Notes: generated by a model from the sequence alone, not told the origin. Shown: positions 35,075 to 45,200, counted from the first letter of the stretch. The stretch: 64,000 nucleotides of DNA from Nostoc sphaeroides (GCF_003443655.1 NZ_CP031941.1:4276501-4340500), one strand, 5' to 3'. Translations and numbers: made by a program.

Positions 35075-36331
35075 TTAATCGTATCCACCAAACATAAATA
35101 GGGAAATATCTTCATCTGTGGCATTCATCAGACCATGTAAATTTCCCCCTTTCAGCATTGCTAAACTACCCGACTTTAAAGTACGAATTTCAAAACACCG
35201 TTCCCGTGTTGGTAACTTACACCAGTCTCCGACAACCATATAGCCCCGCCCAGACATCATCAAAAAAATCTCTTGATTATCGCGGTGACGATGTAAACCA
35301 ATGCCACATTCTGGTTTGAGAATATGCAAATCCATGTAGTCAACGGCCATAAATTCCTCTCGCCGTTTCCCTTCCATCACCTTCTTGCCAAAAGCATCCA
35401 GATTCCACCACTCTAGTTGTCTTGCAAGTTCGCCACTACCTTTAAAATCAAAGTAGTTTGACATCAGGTTACGAAATTCTAAAAAGCCAAAACCACCATG
35501 TGGGTTAGGACTAATGCCGACCTGTAAATATTGATCCCAGCCTCGCTGGATCATATTGAATTCGTAATGATAATTAGCTCCATTTTGAGAATCCCAGATT
35601 GTTTGTGGGAAATTTGCCCAACATAACTCTATATGAAGCGGTAAAATCGGGTGCATCGAACTTGTTGGTGCAATTTGGCGCATATCCTGATTGGCAACCA
35701 CATCACGGCTAAAATCATTGAGGCTACCATGTATTAAATCAGTGCGAATTTGCAATTCTCCCCGATCAATTGCTGCTCGACCTTTGCTATCGAGTAAATC
35801 ACGTAGATTGTTACCTGTATAGCCCCAAAATTCTACCTCATAGCGATCGCTTCTTTCGTTATAAGGCACTGTGATTAGTGAGGAAGTTGCTACCGCACCC
35901 ACTTTAATCCACAACTTAATTGTGTCGCCTAATTTATGATTGGTGGCTTGAGAAAGTTTAGAGTCGGGGCCACCTCGATAGGAAACCCGCAGAAAAGGAA
36001 AAGTTATATTATTGGCTATAATCCAACCACGAATCAAATGAGTATCAGTGGTACGAAAGTCGCGGATATTTTGCTTTTGAAAATCATTCTTATCATCCTG
36101 AGTTGTTGGGTCTACATTATTAGTTTCAGCAGGGCTACTGGGGTTATAAAGCTGTAAATAATTATAGGGAAAAAGATATTGTAAAGTGTCATGAAGATAG
36201 TATTCACGTTCCGCAGCCAGTTGAGCCTGCTGTATTAAACTCATGACTCTCAACAGAGGATTATTATTTCTATAATCTGGTTTTGTGTTTGGCTCAACAC
36301 GAAATACTTGGTCAGAATGGACGATAAACAT
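35075..36331 (-). CDS. Cupin-domain protein, larger paralogue
   Basis: 418 residues. The N-terminal two thirds match no family I know and include HLIRGWIIANNITFPFLRVSYRGG. The C-terminal cupin is clear: GIGLHRHRDNQEIFLMMSGRGYMVVGD, with HxHxxxxE and Gly, and later LKSGSLAMLKGGNLHGLMN with the third His, so a metal site is likely. It shares the overall plan (N-terminal beta-rich part, RGW-type segment before the cupin, C-terminal cupin) with the 378-residue protein encoded next to it, which suggests ancient duplication and a hetero-oligomer. Catalysis unknown. 51 bp separate the two genes. Confidence 0.75.
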   Translation of the reverse strand: MFIVHSDQVFRVEPNTKPDYRNNNPLLRVMSLIQQAQLAAEREYYLHDTLQYLFPYNYLQLYNPSSPAETNNVDPTTQDDKNDFQKQNIRDFRTTDTHLIRGWIIANNITFPFLRVSYRGGPDSKLSQATNHKLGDTIKLWIKVGAVATSSLITVPYNERSDRYEVEFWGYTGNNLRDLLDSKGRAAIDRGELQIRTDLIHGSLNDFSRDVVANQDMRQIAPTSSMHPILPLHIELCWANFPQTIWDSQNGANYHYEFNMIQRGWDQYLQVGISPNPHGGFGFLEFRNLMSNYFDFKGSGELARQLEWWNLDAFGKKVMEGKRREEFMAVDYMDLHILKPECGIGLHRHRDNQEIFLMMSGRGYMVVGDWCKLPTRERCFEIRTLKSGSLAMLKGGNLHGLMNATDEDISLFMFGGYD

Positions 36332-36382
36332 AGCTTATGTAGTAGTAAAAAACTTGGTAAAGTTATTGTGGTGTGAAGCAGC

Positions 36383-37519
36383 TTAACTACTGTGGTAAAG
36401 AAAAGCAACGAACTTCAAAGGCTTAGTACCAGGGTTACGAATGCCGTGGATACCTCCACTCTTTGTAAAAATAATACTGCCAGGTTTTACGGGTAGTTCT
36501 TTACATTCCTTGAAACCAATACCAAAGATGTTGCGTTCGACTGTGGGAAATGTCTCAGTCTGTGGGTCATCCCCCACTCCCATATAAGCAATGCCTTCAC
36601 CCTCTACTATGTAATAGAGTTCTTCTGAGCCAATATGCTGATGAGTACCTTCCACCTTACCAGGTGGAATAATGACTTCATGGAAAAAGACCACTGAGCT
36701 ACCAAATTCACGCTGCAAAAGCCAGCGCATTTCTATAATGTTTTCACTAGCTCGTTCTGGATCGCCATCGTTCATCATGGCGTTGAGGTATCGGACTGGG
36801 TTAGTCTGATCTGCCTGGAGATACCATCCCCTCTGGAAATCAATTAAATAATTGAGGACATCAACTGTATTTTGTGGGGAACTGGGCGTTTGTGTATTGG
36901 GAACTTGGAATGAGCGGCGGAAGTTGTTGTCCCAAGCCGGATTGCCAATCGTAAAACCAAAGGGCAGGTCGCGATCATTTTCTCGAAAGGATAACTCTAT
37001 GCGCTTGAGTTGTTTTATATTCTTGAGAGCAGGATTGAAAGCAGAAATTCTTGTTATTGAACCCTGATGTCCCATCATGTCTAGAACTTTGACATCATGG
37101 TCAGTGTTGGCAGGTGGTTCTAGCGTTTCCCAAATTTCTACTTGATGGGCATCAATCCAAGGACAATGCCTCAGCTTAATAGTTGCACCGACAGGAGGTA
37201 AATTTTCTGGCAAAAGATTGATGTAAGCCATCAATTCACCCTGAACAAAACGATTACGGATTCGGGCTTGCTCAATTAAGCGACTGGCTCGATACTCTAC
37301 TCGTAAGAAATTACACAAAAATTTGCCATCAAGATAGACTTCGCCTTTGAGGACGTTAATATCAAGTTGACCTCGAACTTCTTGAACATTATATCGGTAA
37401 CGTGGGCTACGAGTTGCATTGAGGTACTGGGCATGATATATGCGATCGGGAAAGAAGACGACATGAAAAATGTCGTTTTCGGGACGGGTAAAAATTTCGT
37501 TAAATCGAGGGTCAGCCAT
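36383..37519 (-). CDS. Cupin-domain protein, smaller paralogue
   Basis: 378 residues. Unrecognised N-terminal domain (FFPDRIYHAQYLNATRSPRY) and a middle segment FQRGWYLQADQTNPVRY, followed by a cupin with GTHQHIGSEELYYIVEGEGIAYMG (HxHxxxxE) and KPGSIIFTKSGGIHGIRNPG (third His). Its ATG overlaps the stop of the GMC oxidoreductase gene in TAATG, indicating tight translational coupling and thus functional linkage. Possible roles are epimerase, dioxygenase or a non-catalytic partner. None can be chosen from sequence alone. Confidence 0.78.
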   Translation of the reverse strand: MADPRFNEIFTRPENDIFHVVFFPDRIYHAQYLNATRSPRYRYNVQEVRGQLDINVLKGEVYLDGKFLCNFLRVEYRASRLIEQARIRNRFVQGELMAYINLLPENLPPVGATIKLRHCPWIDAHQVEIWETLEPPANTDHDVKVLDMMGHQGSITRISAFNPALKNIKQLKRIELSFRENDRDLPFGFTIGNPAWDNNFRRSFQVPNTQTPSSPQNTVDVLNYLIDFQRGWYLQADQTNPVRYLNAMMNDGDPERASENIIEMRWLLQREFGSSVVFFHEVIIPPGKVEGTHQHIGSEELYYIVEGEGIAYMGVGDDPQTETFPTVERNIFGIGFKECKELPVKPGSIIFTKSGGIHGIRNPGTKPLKFVAFLYHSS

Positions 37520-39414
37520 TAAATTCTTGCCAATAAGTGGTCAGCAATACGAAATGCGTTAGCTTCAATCGTATGAGTGGGATTAGCACCACCAGAGGTG
37601 GGCATAAAAGAACCATCTGTTACGTAAAGATTATCGAAGTCCCAGGCACGGCAGTTGATATCCAGCACAGAATCATTGCGATCGCTGCCAAACCTCGCTC
37701 CACCCAAGATGTGATTAGCAATACGAGTTAATGCGTTTTCAGCTAAATAAATACCCCCCTCTTCTATTGCGTCTCTATCTGGGTTTGCCCCTCCTAAACG
37801 CAGTATTTCTTCACACTGTTTTGCCATTACATCCATTAAGTATTTATCGTGACTATGCCAGTCTTTAAGAATGTAAGCCACAGGGCGATTCCACTTATCT
37901 TTAACTGTTGGATGTAACTCGATACGGTTGCTCTTGAGAGGAACTTGATTAGCCATAAAACTGACGGATAAGCGAGTGCCAAAGTTTTCATTAAAGAAAT
38001 CCACCATGCCCTGTCCATGCAGAAAACGGGGATTGTTTTGACCAGTTATCGAACCCCAATAACCTGAATCAAAAGCTTTCCAGAAAGTATCAAGGTCTTG
38101 ACTCCCATGAGTACGTCCTAAGGAAATGGGCAAGGCTTGATCAGAAGTATTGTTGTAGATTGCTGCTCCAGCCCATAGTCCGTTCTCTTTAAGGAACGCT
38201 TCACTAGAGGTGTAGTCAATCGCCCAATCACTATCCAGGCTCACAGATTTATCAAACTTTAATGGTGGATATTGCTGCTGATCGCCAACAACAATAGTCT
38301 CTGCTCCGCCAAAGCAGTGTGTGAGGAAATACTTGCCCAGCAAGTCATTTTGGTGAATACGCCGATCAAACTCTGGATTAGCCGCCGCCGAAAGTTTTAA
38401 TAATCGTATAGACTCGATAGCCGAACAAGCAACTATGACAATAGCTCCTGGTTTAACTGTTAGAGTTTTTTCTCGTCCCGCCGGATCTCTGTAATAGAGG
38501 CGATGAACTCGACTCCCTTCACAGTCAAGATGAGTGACAACACAGTTAGTCCATATTTGGAAATTAGGTAAATTTTCAATTGGACTCAGCAGAGAAACCC
38601 ATGTACTAGATTTCAACCCTAAAGGATCGCCATAACGATTAACATAACTGGTCTTAATCGTTTCTGGGTTTTGTGGTATTTTCCGCCCACTGGGTGCATG
38701 ATCCTGAGTGATGACGGCTAGAGGAGTGCGGTAAGGCTGAATGGTTTTGCCTTGATTAGTATAGTTTTGACCCAGTTGCACCATCCCCTTATGCGCAAAT
38801 TCACTAATGGGATTGGGTGAGAGTGGTGTTTGTAAAAAGTTTTTGCTAAATGGCTTTAACTGATTTTCGGCGCTTCCATTGATTCCTACTAACTCTTCAA
38901 CTTCGCAGTAATAAGGTTCTAAGTCTTCGTAAGAAATGGGCCAGTCACGAGCTTCGCGTTCAATATCACCGTTGGGATCGGCTTTAATATCAGTACGGCC
39001 AGCATTGAAGCTTTGCAACTTCAAATCTACTGCTGTAAAGCGCAGGTGAACTGCTCCATAAAGCTGAGTTCCGCCACCTACAACTTGTGCTGTATATCCT
39101 TCAATAGTGGCGCGATCGCTACCATCTTTTTCCCTATAAATATGCGGTTCATCATTAATATCCGGCTCTACGTGACTAGAATAATATTCCCCATTGTTGT
39201 TAGCTACTTGAGAGATTTGCAACCGCTTTTCTGTCCCTGTGGAGAATAACTCATCTCGTTTGAAATCACTCAGCCCATCTTTAGTTTGATATTGAGGACG
39301 AAACAGAGGCCCTTTTTCTAAAATTAAAACTGATTTTCCTTTTTTGGCTATTCTATTGGCAATTGGCGCTCCTCCAGCACCACTACCAATAATGATCACA
39401 TCAAAATCACTCAT
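37519..39414 (-). CDS. GMC-family FAD-dependent oxidoreductase
   Basis: 631 residues from the ATG at 39414 (MSDFDVIIIGSGAGG). The frame is open to 39600, but that start would overlap the upstream gene by 88 bp. FAD-binding GSGAGGAPIANRIAKKGKSV, then VVGGGTQLYGAVHLRF (GMC substrate loop), AIVIVACSAIESIRLLKLS, and the C-terminal GMC domain with HILGGARFGSD and GGANPTHTIEANAFRIADHL holding the catalytic His. It oxidises alcohol or sugar hydroxyls. Paired with a gluconate-2-dehydrogenase-subunit-3-like protein encoded upstream, as in sugar dehydrogenases, but no cytochrome subunit gene is nearby. No signal peptide. Confidence 0.88.
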   Translation of the reverse strand: MSDFDVIIIGSGAGGAPIANRIAKKGKSVLILEKGPLFRPQYQTKDGLSDFKRDELFSTGTEKRLQISQVANNNGEYYSSHVEPDINDEPHIYREKDGSDRATIEGYTAQVVGGGTQLYGAVHLRFTAVDLKLQSFNAGRTDIKADPNGDIEREARDWPISYEDLEPYYCEVEELVGINGSAENQLKPFSKNFLQTPLSPNPISEFAHKGMVQLGQNYTNQGKTIQPYRTPLAVITQDHAPSGRKIPQNPETIKTSYVNRYGDPLGLKSSTWVSLLSPIENLPNFQIWTNCVVTHLDCEGSRVHRLYYRDPAGREKTLTVKPGAIVIVACSAIESIRLLKLSAAANPEFDRRIHQNDLLGKYFLTHCFGGAETIVVGDQQQYPPLKFDKSVSLDSDWAIDYTSSEAFLKENGLWAGAAIYNNTSDQALPISLGRTHGSQDLDTFWKAFDSGYWGSITGQNNPRFLHGQGMVDFFNENFGTRLSVSFMANQVPLKSNRIELHPTVKDKWNRPVAYILKDWHSHDKYLMDVMAKQCEEILRLGGANPDRDAIEEGGIYLAENALTRIANHILGGARFGSDRNDSVLDINCRAWDFDNLYVTDGSFMPTSGGANPTHTIEANAFRIADHLLARI

Positions 39415-39512
39415 AAAATCATGTCCAATGGTAGTTAATAAATATCCAGTAGCCATTAATGGTTGCGATCGCAACTGTTTCAACAGAGCATATTGATATT
39501 TCTGTTGTTTGT

Positions 39513-40568
39513 TTAACCCCGATAGTCTGGGTTTGTACCCAAAGGTGCTTCTACTGATTGTCGCCAGTTGAATGGATAGCGTTCTGCTAAATACGCCCAA
39601 CCTGCACCGCCAGCATTACCACCATATTTAGGATGCGAAAAAGCCCCAGTAAAAGAATGACGACGCAATAATTGCAAAAAATATTTAGGGCTTTGGTAAC
39701 GACTATAATTCCAGCCTGGAACATCGCCAATAAACATCTGATCGTATAGTTCGGCATACATTTCTTTAGACATCAAGCCAGGCTCTATAAAACGATTTCG
39801 CTGGCGTAAAAGCTTGTCAATAATATCAAGACAAATTTGATAGTCAATTAAATGATGTCGTTCTTCCTTCGTTAAGAGCTTATCAATAAAATTGACCACA
39901 CCTATCGATTGATCGAATTTGTAAACGTATAAAAACTGGTTGTCCTTTGATTGACGATCTAGAGAGTTATAGTAAAAATCTAGAAAACGCTGCCCTTCTT
40001 CTGTTCGGAAAGGCAAAATATGATCTGTCAAGCGCTTTAATACTAGGGCTTCCCATGATTGTAGACTAAGAAGATCAGTAGACTGATGAGTAAAGAATTG
40101 TGACCACGTCTGTCCATTATTGAGAACTTTTTGCTGTGGATTAATAGGATCAAGTATTACTTGATTATCGATAACAAATTTATAAGTATGTACCTCTCCT
40201 TTAGGAATAACAAGTGTTACTGCATAGTATCCCGTTGATTCTCCTAAAAATTTGATCTCATTAAGAGCAATCACGTTGTAGAGCTTGTCAAAGGTTCCAG
40301 TAACTCCGACAAAGTTTGGTAAATCTGAACTTAATGAAAAATAAATGAAGGTAACACGATTGTAATCAACAATAGACTCTTGGGTATCTTTGCCTGTATA
40401 GCTATCAATGATAGGGAAACGCCAGGCTTCACAAATACGTCCTCGTGGATCACTTGCACCAAATTGATTGTTGTAGTTATGACGAATATCTGTGTTTGAT
40501 CTTGCGAGGTATTTAGTACAATGATTTAAAATATATTGATGATCTGTGTCCAAAATTTTTACTTGCAT
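39513..40568 (-). CDS. CBM48-like domain fused to gluconate 2-dehydrogenase subunit 3-like domain
   Basis: 351 residues, first gene of the cluster. Residues ~75-165 (NFVGVTGTFDKLYNVIAL, VIPKGEVHTYKFVID, ILDPINPQQKVLNNGQTW) have the E-set glycogen-binding pattern. Residues ~180-351 resemble gluconate 2-dehydrogenase subunit 3: EEGQRFLDFYYNSL, FSHPKYGGNAGGAGWAYL, and the end EAPLGTNPDYRG. Such subunits normally accompany GMC flavoproteins and help export or electron transfer; here a GMC gene follows, but no Tat signal is present. A glucan-binding module on this subunit is unusual. Family calls are by eye. Confidence 0.7.
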   Translation of the reverse strand: MQVKILDTDHQYILNHCTKYLARSNTDIRHNYNNQFGASDPRGRICEAWRFPIIDSYTGKDTQESIVDYNRVTFIYFSLSSDLPNFVGVTGTFDKLYNVIALNEIKFLGESTGYYAVTLVIPKGEVHTYKFVIDNQVILDPINPQQKVLNNGQTWSQFFTHQSTDLLSLQSWEALVLKRLTDHILPFRTEEGQRFLDFYYNSLDRQSKDNQFLYVYKFDQSIGVVNFIDKLLTKEERHHLIDYQICLDIIDKLLRQRNRFIEPGLMSKEMYAELYDQMFIGDVPGWNYSRYQSPKYFLQLLRRHSFTGAFSHPKYGGNAGGAGWAYLAERYPFNWRQSVEAPLGTNPDYRG

Positions 40569-41435
40569 AAGTTCACACTAAATCTATTGGTATAATGAAT
40601 TAAGAAAAATATGGTTATTCCGCTAATTTTATGGTAGAAAAACAATTCAAATAGCTAGAAGTACTAAGAGCCAAGTTTTTAGCCATTAATTCTTACTAAG
40701 GGAGTTAAAGTGTATTTTTAGCTAATCGTTATCTGGATAGTGAATGGAAAAGTAAATTTAGTATTCCCTGAATTCAAAAATCTAAAATTAGCTCCTATAC
40801 CACTGAAGTTTGCAATGTAAAAATACTAACTCGCATAGCCGTTATTTTTAAGGTTGTTATTCGTGCAAATTCTCATGTCAACGTTTAAATACATTTTAGC
40901 AGTATGAGTATATTTACGATATTAAATAATCTGAAGAAAATAGACAATTTTGTTATCAATACCTTCGCCAAAATAAGAGGGTAAAAAAATTTTGGCAAAA
41001 ATGGCAAAATAACCGATACATAAGCCTTGAGCTTACAAGGTAGGTTAGAGGCTCAAACCCTTGATAATACGACAGTACGCCAAAAAAAGCCTTGCGATAA
41101 ATCGGGAAGGAATTTTTAGGGCTTATTATTTTTGCCCAACCCTAGAGGAAAGGACGTTAATACATAAACTTACCCTCGTAAATTGGCAAAGGTATTGGTT
41201 ATTTGTCAATATTTATAGGGCTGGTCTTGAGTTCTAAGTTTTTCATCCTCAATTTATAGCTCCACAGTTTAAAGATATTCTCATCAATTAACAATTAAGT
41301 TTTTTGAGCGTGCCAATAGTAAGGTATAAGCAACTTTTTTCCCTTCTCTTGTTATCGTAATATCTACGCAAACAAAATATCTTTGACTTCACCTCCTATC
41401 TCCCCTTAACCGAACAGTATTGTAACTACCCTTGG
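40569..41435. other. 867-bp non-coding AT-rich region upstream of the GMC/cupin cluster
   Basis: No gene supported on either strand. It should contain the promoter of the minus-strand five-gene cluster. At 41402-41422, CCCCTTAACCGAACAGTATTG matches the terminal repeat of the 1083-1209 MITE family; a degenerate partner (CCAATAGTAAGGTATAAG) lies near 41311, so a decayed ~110-bp element is likely. Confidence 0.45.
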
Positions 41436-41795
41436 TTATGCGATCGCAAATTCTGAATCTTTCCGCAGTTCTTCAGACCGAAATCCCAATACAATCCGAT
41501 CCTTCGATACACCAGCACTAACCAGTTCCGTTGCTACTCCCTCTTCAGTACCATCACGTTGAATCCAAATTTTGCCATCAATAATATCAATGTGAATCAG
41601 ACAACCGTGAACGCGACGAGTCACAGTAGGAGATAAATCATAGGCTGGTTCTCTTCCCAAAATCATCAACAAGTAACGGTCTTGTTCGCCGTCGAAAACT
41701 GTTTCAAATTGAATATTGCCAATGCTGAAAGGGATTTTTGTATGCTCAATCAGAATATTCCGAATTAATTGCCTGTACTGCTCCAAGGTATCCAT
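41436..41795 (-). CDS. xisI: XisI-family protein
   Basis: 119 residues over the full family domain: MDTLEQYRQLIRNILIEH, VFDGEQDRYLLMILG, VHGCLIHIDIIDGKIWIQRDGTE, and GVATELVSAGVSKDRIVLGF. In Anabaena, XisI and XisH are required with the recombinase XisF for excision of the fdxN element, but most copies in these genomes lie far from such elements. It overlaps the 3' end of xisH by 31 bp. Confidence 0.9.
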   Translation of the reverse strand: MDTLEQYRQLIRNILIEHTKIPFSIGNIQFETVFDGEQDRYLLMILGREPAYDLSPTVTRRVHGCLIHIDIIDGKIWIQRDGTEEGVATELVSAGVSKDRIVLGFRSEELRKDSEFAIA

Positions 41796-42199
41796 CTGAA
41801 AATAACCTCTTGCTCTAGTTGAAATACAACGATATGGACTTTGTAATCCTCTATCAAAAGTTTAGCAATTGGTTCATCAAAGATATCAGCATATACTTCG
41901 TCACGAACGGCGAGATAGAGGACGCGATCGGGATTGGTTCTACTCATCACAGAACGGTATGCAAGATACTGTCCCAGCGCGTGTTCGAGATCAGTCATGT
42001 CCGATACACTGCGAAAAGTTTTAATCTCAACGGCTATCTGCTGTCCTTCCTTTTCAGCAGCAATCAATTTCTCTGCACCCAAGTCAACATACATATCCCT
42101 TTTTCCCCACTTCAAATGAAATGGATCGTCGGTAATCGTCCAGCCATCTTTGATTAGGGCATTTTTGACGTTCTGGTGGTAACGGTCTTTAGCTGGCAT
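41765..42199 (-). CDS. xisH: XisH-family protein, nuclease-like fold
   Basis: 144 residues: MPAKDRYHQNVKNALIKDGWTITDDPF, then YVDLGAEKLIAAEKEGQQIAVEIKTF, with D...ExK of an endonuclease-like fold, and LEHALGQYLAYR. It forms a pair with XisI, overlapping and co-transcribed. No recombinase gene or excision-element border is seen nearby, so this is one of the dispersed xisHI pairs whose job is unknown; a toxin-antitoxin-like or repair role is possible. Confidence 0.9.
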   Translation of the reverse strand: MPAKDRYHQNVKNALIKDGWTITDDPFHLKWGKRDMYVDLGAEKLIAAEKEGQQIAVEIKTFRSVSDMTDLEHALGQYLAYRSVMSRTNPDRVLYLAVRDEVYADIFDEPIAKLLIEDYKVHIVVFQLEQEVIFRWIPWSSTGN

Positions 42200-42277
42200 A
42201 AATTACTCGAATTACGTTAGCGTAGCGGTAGCGAGTCCGCGATCGCGAAGCGTTAGCGACGCTCGTGCGTCGCGTCA

Positions 42278-45200
42278 TTACGAATTAGTACCTTCGACTT
42301 TTGCCACTTCCAGCATTGTCTTTAAAACCGAATCTGGATTCAGACTGATTGAATCAATTCCTAATTCAACCAAAAACTGGGCAAATTCTGGATAGTCGCT
42401 CGGTGCTTGTCCACAAATGCCGATTTTGCGATCGCATTTTTTCGCCGCTTCTATGGCCATTTTTACCATTCGTTTCACAGCTGGACTGCGTTCATCAAAC
42501 AATCTGGCTACCAACGCCGAATCCCTATCTATCCCTAGCGTTAACTGAGTTAAATCATTAGAACCAATCGAGAAGCCATCAAATACCTCAGCAAATTCCT
42601 CAGCCAGAATAACGTTACTGGGCAACTCGCACATCACATAAACCTGCAAGCCGTTAACACCCTGCTTTAAACCATTTTTTGCCATCTCTGCTAAAACCAA
42701 CCGCCCTTCATCGGGAGTACGACAAAACGGAATCATCGGGATAACATTTGTCAAACCCATTTCTTCGCGTACCCGTTTAATAGCATCACATTCTAGGGCA
42801 AAAGCTTCTCTGTAGCCTTCATCATAGTAACGCGCCGCCCCCCGCCAACCGAGCATTGGGTTTTCTTCATGGGGTTCAAACTGTCGCCCACCTAACAAAT
42901 TAGCATATTCATTACTTTTGAAATCTGACATGCGCACAATTACTGGTTTGGGATAGAATGCCGCCGCAATTCTACCGATGCCTTGGGCTAATCTATCTAC
43001 AAAATACTGGGGTTTATCGTCGTAAAGTGCGGTAATTTCAGCAATTTTAGCTTTGGCAAATTCATCTTTTAATAATTCATAATGAATCAACGCCATTGGA
43101 TGAATTTGGATTTGGTTAGCGATGATAAATTCTGTCCGTGCTAAACCTACGCCATCGTTGGGAATTGCCGATAAACTTAATGCTTCTTGGGGATTACCCA
43201 CATTCATTAAAATTTGAGTGCGGGTACGGGGTAAGTTCTCTAAAGGAACTTCTTCCACTTCAAAAGGTAATAAGCCTGGATAAACTTTTCCCTCTTCTCC
43301 TTCAGCGCAAGAAATTGTTACCTCTTGACCAGGTTTTAAAATTTCTGTAGCATTGCCGCATCCCACGATCGCAGGTACACCCAATTCTCGCGCGATGATT
43401 GCTGCATGGCAATTACAGACAATCACTGGTGTATATTTGCTGGTGAATACAACATAGTTATGATGTTCGGCAACTGTAATATTGAACACATCATCATGAA
43501 TCTTTTCATCAACTGCAACCACCCGATGCATCCGAATATCGCCTGCAAGTAGGCGATTGAATTTGCCAATTGTATGTAGTTGTTTGTCAGAAATCAGGAA
43601 ATTATTATCTCTTCTGAGTTTTATCTGTCCTGTGGCATTTTCATCAAATAGTTGTTTGGTAGCAAAGAAGCGTGTTTGTATTACTCTATCGCTAACTTTT
43701 CCTTTAACCCTGTTGGTAAATTGCAATATTTCTGCTAATTTTTCAACCAACTGGACATTATGTATTCCTCGATTTTTAGTCACTTGAGGAACAGTCCCTA
43801 TTTTTAAACAAGCCACAATTATAGCTTGTAATAGCAGTTCTTCTGACGCATATATATGAATGCGATTATTGAAATAACAACCATCTCCATCAATCACACC
43901 TGCCAGAAAATTATAAGCAAATTCCACAGAGTTATTGAGCAACATACTCACTATATTTTGCTCTTTCTCATGCAAATCGTAGGCTATTTTTTTCGAGTAG
44001 AGTCTAGAAGCTGTTGCTTGACCTACTACTAATTGACTTCTTATTGAGCCAGAAGATGCTTTTTTGAGATGAGCAACAAATGGTTTATCGTGAACTGTAT
44101 TCATGCATTCCTGCATAGCTGCTATAAATTGCTGCTTCGGCAAAGTATCCTTTTGGATAAACTGTACCTCTCCATGAGTACGGCTTCTATAAATAGAACC
44201 ATCTGTGAGTATACCCCCTAATAAATAAGCCATCTTGATATTCTCTTTTTCAGTTACACTCAACTGCGGAATATTCTCTGCTACTACCACCATTTCTTGG
44301 GCTGCAAGCATATCTTGAATTTCAGTTTTTAGATATTCGCCACCTCTGATATTAATCATTTTGTGATCTGGTGTTAAGCGTAAGTAGTTATCAGTCACTC
44401 TACCTGTTTGCGAGACGCTGACACTAATCATTTTTGATTGTCTTTTCATGGAATCAAGAATTGGTTGCCACTCTATTTTGTTTGTCTGGGTATTTAATGA
44501 TAGAGTTAGCAAACCTTCATAACCTTGCTCATAAATCTGGCACAAGGTCATAAACCCTTTATTAGTTAATATTTTGGTTTCGCCATCAAAGCACGTTCTA
44601 CCCCCAGAGTTGGTAACAATTGCACTGGCGCGTTTCATAATTGGTTCCCAATCGGGATCAGTTCTCTCTGTCACCAAAACTTCCCCAACTTGGAACTGTT
44701 CGAGTTTCTGAACATCTAAAATTAGCCGTGCTTTCCCTTGACTAATCGCTTCCCCAATCGCCCGCCCCGTAATAAGGGGGATTGGGGATTGGGAATCAGG
44801 AAGTGGAGATTGGGAAGTTTTTTCCCCATTCCCTATTCCCCATTCCCTATTCCCCAATAACAACCGATAACTCCGCAACACATTTCCTGTCTTCTGCGAC
44901 TGCACGGTTTCGGGACGCGCTTGCACAATAAAAAGTTGATTTGTAATTCCATCTTTTGCCCACTCAATATCCATTGGAGTGAAAATGCCGTGGACTTGAG
45001 AATAATGATCTTCAATTAAACATGCCCAATTTGCTAGTTGTAAAATCTCTTCATCACTCAGGGCAAATTTGCCTCTTTCACTGGGCGAAACAGACACATT
45101 TTTCGTAAATTTGGAGCCGTCATCATAAATCATTTTCAGTTCTTTACTACCCAATTTTTTATCGATAATTGGGCGGAAACCAGCTTTTAAAGTTGGTTTA

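Noticed and set aside
39415..39600. Longer N-terminus for the GMC oxidoreductase
   Set aside because: It would overlap the preceding gene by 88 bp and shows no conserved sequence before MSDFDVIIIGSG.
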